From Haemonchus contortus (Eukaryota > Nematoda > Chromadorea > Rhabditida > Trichostrongylidae): DNA of 64,000 nucleotides. Location of the stretch: the NCBI GenBank assembly GCA_000469685.2, contig LS997565.1, positions 31,776,645 through 31,840,644 of the forward strand, given 5' to 3'. Shown here piece by piece: positions 57,701-64,000 of the stretch. Made by a program: the position numbers and the translations under genes. The first letter of the stretch is position 1; the number at the start of each line of letters is the position of its first letter. The notes below the pieces were generated by a model. The model saw nothing but the letters and a program-made list of their open reading frames with translations. It was not told the origin of the DNA and did not search any database.

Positions 57701-60700
57701 TCAGCCAGACTCAATGATGTCTGAATTCAATTTAATTATTTTTTAGAAGCTCATTTTTGCAAAGCAGTGCAACTCGGTTGGTATACCTCTCTATAACTCG
57801 CGATGTGTGTCTGTCGGTTTTCGGTGTGTTTGTTTGTGTTTGTTTGGCAGAAAATTCATAGCTGCTGTCCCCTTTAGACTCAGAGCGTCTAAGTTTGGAA
57901 GGGGAACAAACGGCAAGATGGTAACACTATGGTAGGAGATAACGATTGATAAGAACAGAGATAGCCTTCGAAGACAAGAGCCACACAATCCATTACGGTC
58001 TTCGTGTTAACAGCGACACCCTGGCGCTTCAGTAGGTGAAATGAATCGTAAAGTTATCGTTATGGCTTGAAAACAAGAAGTTATAATAACTGTCAGGTGC
58101 TTATAAGGAGCCATAGAAGGTGATAGCCATTGAATCGGTTATGAAACTTTATTTTCTAGGCCACCAGTAGTGTGATAAAATCTCGGCCAACGATTCACAT
58201 ATGTACAAGGAGATAAGGAGGGTTATGAATATGATGGGCTTCTCTTGATAACTCCTTCTGACAAAGTAGTACCCTAAAATTCCATAGATAAGAGCGGGAG
58301 AGCCTACCGGTGAAAAATGAATTGGAAAAAATCGAAATTGAATGCAGTCACCCCTCTGACTTGATGGATGGGTAAATTAAACCTCGAGGAAGAAGTTTAG
58401 AAGAAGCTCCGCCCCTCAACTCCAAACCCCGCCCACTTAATAAACAATTTATATAAAAAAAACAGCGATCCGTAAAAATCGCTGTTCTTCTATATGAATT
58501 CTTTATTAAGTGGGCGGGGTTTAGAGTTGAGGGGCGGAGCTTCTTCTTAACTTCTTCCTCGAGGTTTAATTTACCCATCTATCAAGTTAGAGGGGTGACT
58601 GCATTCAATTTCGATTTTTTCCAATTAATTTTTCACCGGAAGGCTCTCCCGCTCTTATCTATGGAATTTTAGGGTAGTTGTCACTCAAAGCAGCAGCTGA
58701 TTGACCAGGTCGCTCCGTTGTAAAAAAAAAGACAGGAAAAGCCACTAAAGGCAATGAAGGGAGGGATTCCCTGTTAAATTGTTATCGTTCAGACCAAGGG
58801 CTACAGTGGAACAGATGGAGATCTTGATCAGTGCATGCACTTCAGGTAGAATTCGTAGTATCCGCGTGATTGGTAAATTTCCATCAAAAATTTGTGGTCA
58901 GTAAATAAACATGTTATTCGAGAAGAGCAGCCAAGGGTTAAGCTTGCAATCCGACCCAGTAAAAGTAAGGAGGGAAACTCGGCGTAAGAGGTCCACCCTA
59001 TCTTGTAGGGACAGAGGTGCACCAAAAGTTACCACTTTCAAAGCCCCGCTAATATGCTTCTATATGTTTCCCAGACTTTTTTCGGGTTCCTTTTCTTCTT
59101 AGATCAACGACGTCTGTTCTAGAACCCACCACACGGTCGTCCACGTTGTGCTGTTCATTTGGTTCAAGTGCCAGCGAGGCCACGCCATCAGCCACGATAT
59201 CGCGTTCTGCGCTGGATTCCGTACGCTGCTTAGCCAAAACTACTGGATCACAAATTTTGTCGAAATAGTCCATGTTTTCCGCCTTCACGAATAGTTCTGG
59301 ATGTGAAAACTGTGAAGTTTCCGACAGTGAGCAGCGATCCTGAAAGTGGAATTTGAAGATCGAAAGTCGTATGATAATCTTTAGAGCTGGCCATGCCCGA
59401 TCGCCGAAATCCGTAGATCCGCTCACACATATCTCAGTTTCTGTGCCATTTGAAATGAAGTTACAAAGAATTCCCCATAATCACGTTGCAGCCCAATATT
59501 AGGTTCTTCATGAACTTACAAACTTTCTTGAACATTGGTTCCCAATTCAATCAACCTTGAAACTTACATAATACTGTATGACATTATCAAGGTGCAAAAT
59601 TGAATCAGTGAATGTATATACACATACATATATCTGTAAGTGCCCAAAAAACTATCCGAATCATGGGGAAAACGCGGACTTGCATTTTCTCTGTTAAGAG
59701 TTTTCTAGAAGGTAGATTTTGTTGAAGTTGCCATTGAATTAGCTTAGTAAGCCAGACAAATAATACTTCAAGACCTGAGAACGTTTCATTCTGGAGTACC
59801 ACGATTTCATTAGACATTAGCCTTCCAATTTTGAAGATTTAATTCGTCTTAGAATCTAGCATCGAAATCGACAAATGATAGCAGATTGCTATTTGTGATG
59901 CGCAGAAATTCTGTGGCTCACGAGGTTCACTAAGATTCGGATGGAGTATCCGAGCTTGGGAGTAGGCCATAAAATCAAGCTATTTCAGAAGTACTATATT
60001 TCACAGATTTCGTTTCCTTGTTTGCTACTGAAGCGCACCTTTGTGTGTATTTTTAATAAATAAACAAATATTTTACAGTTCAATGGCACAAGCTCAATGG
60101 CTTATGCACTTTCAATGAAATGACGAAAAATGAGAGAAGAACACGAATACAAGATTTGAGCTTGTTTCAATCACCGGAGGAAAAGCTTCTGCATTACCTG
60201 AATTGTAGCAGTACTTATGTGATTTATACTTGCTTTCATCTATTGACCAATTTTCTATTTTAGAGCCTATATTAGGCCAACTCTGTGAGGTTTATAGAAT
60301 CGGCACATTTAAAGGCATGCTTCCAAAAGTGCAGGTCGACATTTTTCCCGATTCCCTAGAACGACTCTTAAGAAATATACAACCTTTTCATAATTGAACA
60401 CGGCTGCAGCACACTGTACGCCATCCTGCAGACATATTGCTAAGCAGTTGTGCACACTCGTAGAGCTGAACTCCTAAATGAAGAATTGTTTGGCTTCTAA
60501 AGTGATCAAAGGAGATAACTTACCTTGTATGGCTTTGAAGTCATTGTTCTGTCTGGAACCTGCTCGTAAGAAGCTTCAAGGCAAGCGATGGGCACTGAAG
60601 TTGGAAGATTGCTCCAGGTTGTTAATGCTTGCCTAGTTAGCTATGGAATTTTTCTTGATGACGCTCAAAATTATTGAACGTCTTATAACCGTGAAGGACG

Positions 60701-63700
60701 TCTTATAACTTTTTTTAGAGGACCCTTCTCATCTTCTGGAACGCCTTCGAAACTCAAGCTACACAGCAACTGGTCCGAAGGGCTCAGTAAATGGGAACAT
60801 AGTTGATCCGGAATGGAAATCTTCTCGATGCGAGAGTGTGCGACAATGCTTCCGCATCAGCGTAGCTCATGCTCATCGAAGCTATCAAATGAATAAGCCA
60901 CAAATAAGGAACATGGGAACACCTCCATGAACTCCGGCTTGGCAAACTTCTGGGTTTTCGACCTTCACCCTCTCTATCCAGCAGAACAAACTAATAAAGT
61001 TTTAGAGCTCAATCTAGCAGATACTCCTACCGCTGTCGGTAAGAGTGAGCAAAATAAGCTAGACTTGCTGGCAAGCAGCCGGAGTTGATAAGATCCTCGA
61101 GTAATTGGAAAGGTTACCTTGTAAGCAGTATTTCTCGAAGTATTCTCCACTTGAAATTGGTTTCAAGTTGAAAGAACTGCCCCGCCTTCCGGTGTAACTG
61201 AAATTTCGAACCACTCTTTTTCTACAAAAGCATACGCAGACTTTTCTGACAGTTTACTGATAACAAGATATTTAATGCTCTTAAAATCATTAGCGAGCGA
61301 AACTTGCAAATGAGTGTTTGGAAGGTGCAGTTTCTAGAGGAATTATCCTACATTTAATCCTACGCAGTTGAAAAATGGCTACTTTAGGTGACAATTGTTA
61401 GAACGACTAACCCAGCATCAGCAGTCAGATGGCATTCCTTCTTGGCAGCATTATAGACGAATGCTCTGCAAGGGAACTTTTCTGTTCCCACGAGATTTTC
61501 CTGGAAGGAAAGGAAAAAGCTGAACTCAGTTTTCATTTAAAAATGATTGCATGAACCTCGCAAACAGCTTTGCATTCTTCAAGACTCATACTTTCGATTG
61601 TCACGTCTTTATCGTGGTTGATGAAATACTCCTCTGTCCGAATCCAGTGCAGTTGTCCGTTGAAGCAGTGCACTAAAATGAAGGAGAGCTTTTTCCTCGC
61701 TCGAGCTACTGAGTAAGCTTTTTTATTCATTTTCTAAGGTTCTCGTAATTCCCCAACTGTCTCCCAATGATGAGCTGCGCCTTCGTTCGCAACGAACCAC
61801 TCAGGCGCATTTTTGACACTTTGACACCCAGAGCTACCCACGATGAGCAGCAAGACAGGATAACTTGATGTCTTGGAATGTTAGCAAAAGAATGAGACGG
61901 CTCATAGAAGACAATAAGATTTTATTATTTCACAAACACTCAGTGAAGGGTCCGGGAACTTCTCCCCTATCACGGCGTCGCACACGCCGCACCCGCCGCC
62001 TATCGCAGGATTGCGATGGAAGATTGGAGCGCGCAATTTGTGAGGTAGGGGGTCCTATAATTATTTGAATTGGCTGGCCGCTCTTTTCAATTCCAATGCG
62101 GTCTTGATCGTCGTTTATATAGGAGGAGTCATTTTAATTAATCAAGACTAATAAACATGAAAACTAAAAAGAAATAGAAGAAAAAAACGATCAAATCCCA
62201 TGAAAAAGCAAGCCAGTCAAGAAAAAATATCGCGTCCTATCGATTGGCGAGAGGCGGGGTGAGTACGGTAATTGCAGTGACATTTACCGCATGTCGCAAT
62301 GGAGAATGCCGCGACAGGGGAAAGTTCCGTTACCCCTTAGTGAAGACTTATTCTCCATCGTAAGCTGATGTGAAGATTACAAAAGAATCAGTGAGAACGA
62401 TTTCAGATCAACCTACGAAGCACTTATGACAAGAAGAAAATTGTTCACTCAGCTAGCACTTCTGTTGCAATGTCAAGTGCATTATCCAGCCTCTGTGTCA
62501 ATTTTCACTCAGTACTAATAAAAGGAACTGCAAAGTGATGCCTCAAGTTCATCAGGTTTATTCTCACCATCTTGGCAGTTATTTTCGAAATAGTCTACGA
62601 GCTGATCCTGCACTCCATCGATGAACAGTTCCGGCCAGTCACTACGACGTTCTCGATTTATGATGCATTCGCCTGTCTCGTAGAAGAACATCGCCGAGCG
62701 GCACTGTGTATGAAGTGAAGCTGGAGCTGCCAGACATCGGGACAAGCACTCTGACAGTCCTTCAGTGAGAACTACCTGTAATACCAAACATGCACATGAT
62801 TTAAGAATTGGCTTCGTACCCTGTTTGCGCTAGCAATATCACTTTTTGCAGCTGCACAAGTTATGTAGAAATTGAGCTTTCATAAGAGAAAGTTATTTTA
62901 GTTGACAGTGAGTGATATTATTCGAAAAGGATGCGGAGCGATCTCGACAAATTAGCTGAAGTAGCAAATTTGGAATGCCGTGCTGGGACAAGCTCTTTTC
63001 CACACTTCCTTGACTGGTCTGAGGGTCCAACCCAGCGTCAATGGATCAGACCTTGAGTGAAAGGTGCAAAGTTTTCTGCATTATTCTTGAGTATTAATTT
63101 GTAAGGTCCCCACTGTAAATTTGTGGATAGCTTGTGAGACTGTACAAAAAATTCAGCGGATTACCATCCCATATGTTCTGAATCTGCAGAGATGGTTTGC
63201 CATTAATCCATCTATAGAACTCGGCTGGGCCTAATGATCTTGAAGTGTCTGAGACACTATTTTCACCGACTTGAATACTACTGGTTATCGTAAGTCATTG
63301 CATAGACCAAAAGTACCCGTAAACACCCCAATAAATCTGTTGAAAACCATCATTTATCAATGTCGCTGTTCTATCAACTCGCATTACTTCTCTTTCTATA
63401 GGGTGAAGAGCAATTATAAGTTTGGGTTTGAATTTTTCTACAATGCGTAGTTTTTGTAAACGTTCGAATGCGGAGCAGTTAAGAGCTCCGACCATAAACA
63501 GCACCTTCATCGCATGGCCGATGAGCAGGCTTTGTGGATATCTTTCGAAACCATAGGGCGTTGAACAGAGTGCATCACCTGAAAAGATGGGACCTTGAAG
63601 GGGACTCATTGTAATTTAACAAGTGTAAAAAAGAGGAAATGCTGCGATCAGTATCTAAAATGGGTCTGGAACACGAGTAGAGGAGAAACAGTTTTAAAAC

Positions 63701-63941
63701 TTCCCATCGAACAGATATTGAGGCAGCAGTTCCAGTGATTGTCTTTCATTCGTCAAGGACCAGGATGTAATTGATGTTCCTGTACAAGCAATGTCCTACC
63801 TCTGACGCAAACCTGTTGAAAAAAGGCAACCGGGCCGGTGGTCTTCGTCAGAACGCTGGCGCCGAACGGCTGTCCATCCTCCGCATGGATAGAACATTCC
63901 TGAGATCGAGCATCGTATTCGAAGGATGAGCACTCATGACC
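45715..63941 (-). CDS. PAN/Apple-ZP domain matrix protein, NOAH/NompA-like (partial)
   Basis: Seventeen exons join in phase to 652 codons: 63800-63941, 63505-63578, 62568-62775, 61557-61672, 61412-61500, 61118-61197, 60524-60594, 60384-60473, 59130-59339, 57540-57720, 56733-56815, 56571-56681, 49119-49249, 48855-48961, 47015-47120, 46874-46955, 45715-45789. Order: end of one PAN domain ([14 protein letters not shown]), three full PAN domains ([39 protein letters not shown]), an acidic linker, then a ZP domain ([72 protein letters not shown]). Four or more PAN plus ZP is the plan of NOAH-1/-2 and Drosophila NompA, apical matrix proteins of epidermis and sensory endings. The N-terminus lies beyond the window. 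The C-terminal exon (cleavage site, membrane anchor) is not found. Confidence 0.85.
46130..46455. repeat. TG/CA microsatellite, about 325 bp
   Basis: Imperfect TG repeat with TATG, CATG and a short TATA run (about 46386-46400). It lies in the last ZP-gene intron I can define (45790-46873). The Cys/Val and His/Thr frames here are artefacts. It ends next to cgaccgaaaattcataactt, the inverted end of the minisatellite family. Confidence 0.95.
46456..46506 (-). repeat. Fragment of the 114-bp minisatellite family
   Basis: Inverse of the unit end: aattcataacttctgttcc, ccaagcgttcgaattcggta. Confidence 0.6.
47577..48066. mobile_element. Harbinger-type MITE, copy 2
   Basis: 490 bp, same family as 37980-38470 and inserted in reverse relative to its central hairpin. 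Flanked by TAA (47574-47576, 48067-48069). In the ZP-gene intron 47121-48854. Central hairpin at 47767-47807. Confidence 0.85.
49640..50050. mobile_element. MITE family 3, copy 1
   Basis: Shares with 61945-62335 (opposite orientation) the words caccaatcgataggacgc/ gccaatcgataggacgc, ctgcaattac, accgcattggaa and caaattgcgcgctccaac. The outer ends contain cggaacttctcccc. Non-coding, in the 7.3-kb ZP-gene intron beside the DIRS-like element. Confidence 0.6.
51283..51483 (+). other. Three hairpins in the DIRS-like leader
   Basis: CCGCA-AGG-TGCGG occurs at 51283-51295 and 51375-51387, and GCCAC-AAG-GTGGC at 51471-51483, spaced 92 and 96 bp. The surrounding words (gccctac, tggcttttt/tgcctttc) repeat with the first two. 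The third keeps the stem by paired changes. Confidence 0.65.
51688..52260 (+). pseudogene. Gag-like frame of the DIRS-like element
   Basis: ATG at 51688 opens 117 codons rich in Ala, Ser and Gln (start [14 protein letters not shown]). A shift near 52035 moves the frame on to [15 protein letters not shown] and, after one stop, [13 protein letters not shown] and a Lys-rich tail. No zinc knuckle. Called Gag by position only. Confidence 0.55.
52770..54308 (+). pseudogene. Reverse transcriptase and RNase H of the DIRS-like element
   Basis: The reverse transcriptase palm is legible from about 52775 to 53263. [14 protein letters not shown] leads, then [14 protein letters not shown] (first Asp), [18 protein letters not shown], and YLDDGLVW at 53108-53131 (catalytic Asp pair). 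Frame breaks follow. The RNase H-like part runs in another frame at 53760-54308 with [15 protein letters not shown] and [15 protein letters not shown]. The latter matches the DRFAS-N signature after RNase H in DIRS-type polyproteins. Catalytic residues of the palm are present, but stops near 53262, 53600 and 53870 prevent one polyprotein. Confidence 0.8.
54402..54480 (+). repeat. 39-bp direct duplication inside the DIRS-like element
   Basis: cgttccctt-cacctcgccggctctaaactttgact is repeated with few changes at a 39-bp interval, between the RNase H and recombinase parts. Confidence 0.8.
54655..55425 (+). pseudogene. Tyrosine recombinase of the DIRS-like element
   Basis: The N-terminal core-binding part reads [19 protein letters not shown] and AFCKSIRVP (54667-54800). 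A shift gives [14 protein letters not shown] (catalytic Arg I, codon 55094-55096), then RSKTDQEG, and finally LTPHSIRG (His-x-x-Arg at 55403-55414). The catalytic Tyr region is not legible beyond the G-run at 55.42 kb. Several stops make it inactive. Confidence 0.75.
55601..56566. other. Rest of ZP-gene intron right of the DIRS-like element
   Basis: No repeat or exon supported. A - strand frame at about 56325-56440 reads like protein ([12 protein letters not shown]) but lacks splice signals and does not fit between the adjacent ZP exons. Confidence 0.4.
57800..57905 (-). repeat. Fragment of the minisatellite family with TG-rich flank
   Basis: gaaaattcatagctgctgtc and agagcgtctaagtttgga are the inverse of the minisatellite unit end; a TGTTTG-rich stretch precedes it. 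In the ZP-gene intron 57721-59129. Confidence 0.55.
58272..58674. mobile_element. Palindromic MITE with TA target, 403 bp
   Basis: Nearly perfect inverted arms of about 180 bp starting CCCTAAAATTCCATAGATAA, flanked by TA on both sides. The centre has the hairpin AGCGAT..ATCGCT (about 58463-58484). TA target and AT-rich non-coding body fit a Stowaway/Tc1-mariner-type MITE. In the ZP-gene intron 57721-59129. Confidence 0.85.
61945..62335. mobile_element. MITE family 3, copy 2
   Basis: Inverse of 49640-50050. Ends gggaacttctcccct and aggggaaagttcc are inverse copies. It lies in the ZP-gene intron 61673-62567, between the second full PAN exon set and the exon at 62568-62775. Confidence 0.6.
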
Positions 63942-64000
63942 CTGTAGAAACAGTCGATAAAACGAGGATATTAAGGGCTTCTCAAGATCAAGCTGGAATG

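Overview
The window looks like nuclear DNA of a strongylid-type nematode, hookworm-like. Introns are short to long with TTTCAG-type acceptors. The exons spell nematode protein families, and decayed mariner, RTE-type, PAT/DIRS-type and MITE sequences fill introns and intergenic DNA. This placement is inferred from content only. No bacterial operons, rRNA genes or CRISPR arrays are seen.

Layout. (1) About 1.4-11.9 kb, + strand: scattered phase-compatible exons of an unrecognised gene ending in one membrane segment; its introns hold MITEs and an RTE-like remnant. (2) 12.2-16.1 kb: two decayed Tc1/mariner-type transposons with TA duplications flank a minisatellite. (3) 16.3-20.1 kb: a tandem array of 26 tRNA-Pro(AGG) genes in near-identical 145-bp units, all on the - strand. 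(4) 20.1-32.0 kb: repeat debris with no gene I can support. (5) 32.0-45.3 kb, + strand: a complete nine-exon gene for a 429-residue formimidoylglutamate deiminase (HutF)-like enzyme; its introns carry a Harbinger-type MITE, a small foldback and a 3.3-kb long-inverted-repeat element. (6) 45.7 kb to beyond the right edge, - strand: at least 17 exons of a secreted PAN/Apple + ZP matrix protein resembling NOAH/NompA. Its introns carry a decayed DIRS/PAT-like tyrosine-recombinase retrotransposon (about 50.7-55.6 kb, + strand) and several MITEs.

The HutF-like and ZP genes converge tail to tail, with about 410 bp between the HutF stop and the last ZP exon I can support. HutF would act in histidine catabolism. 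The ZP protein would act in apical extracellular matrix. No functional link between the genes is apparent. The most unusual feature is the tRNA-Pro array, with a uniform T-loop variant and a dimeric higher-order pattern. Next are the tRNA-like modules carried by two inverted-repeat transposon families. Exon joins were made by eye from splice signals and phase, so single boundaries may be off by a few bases.
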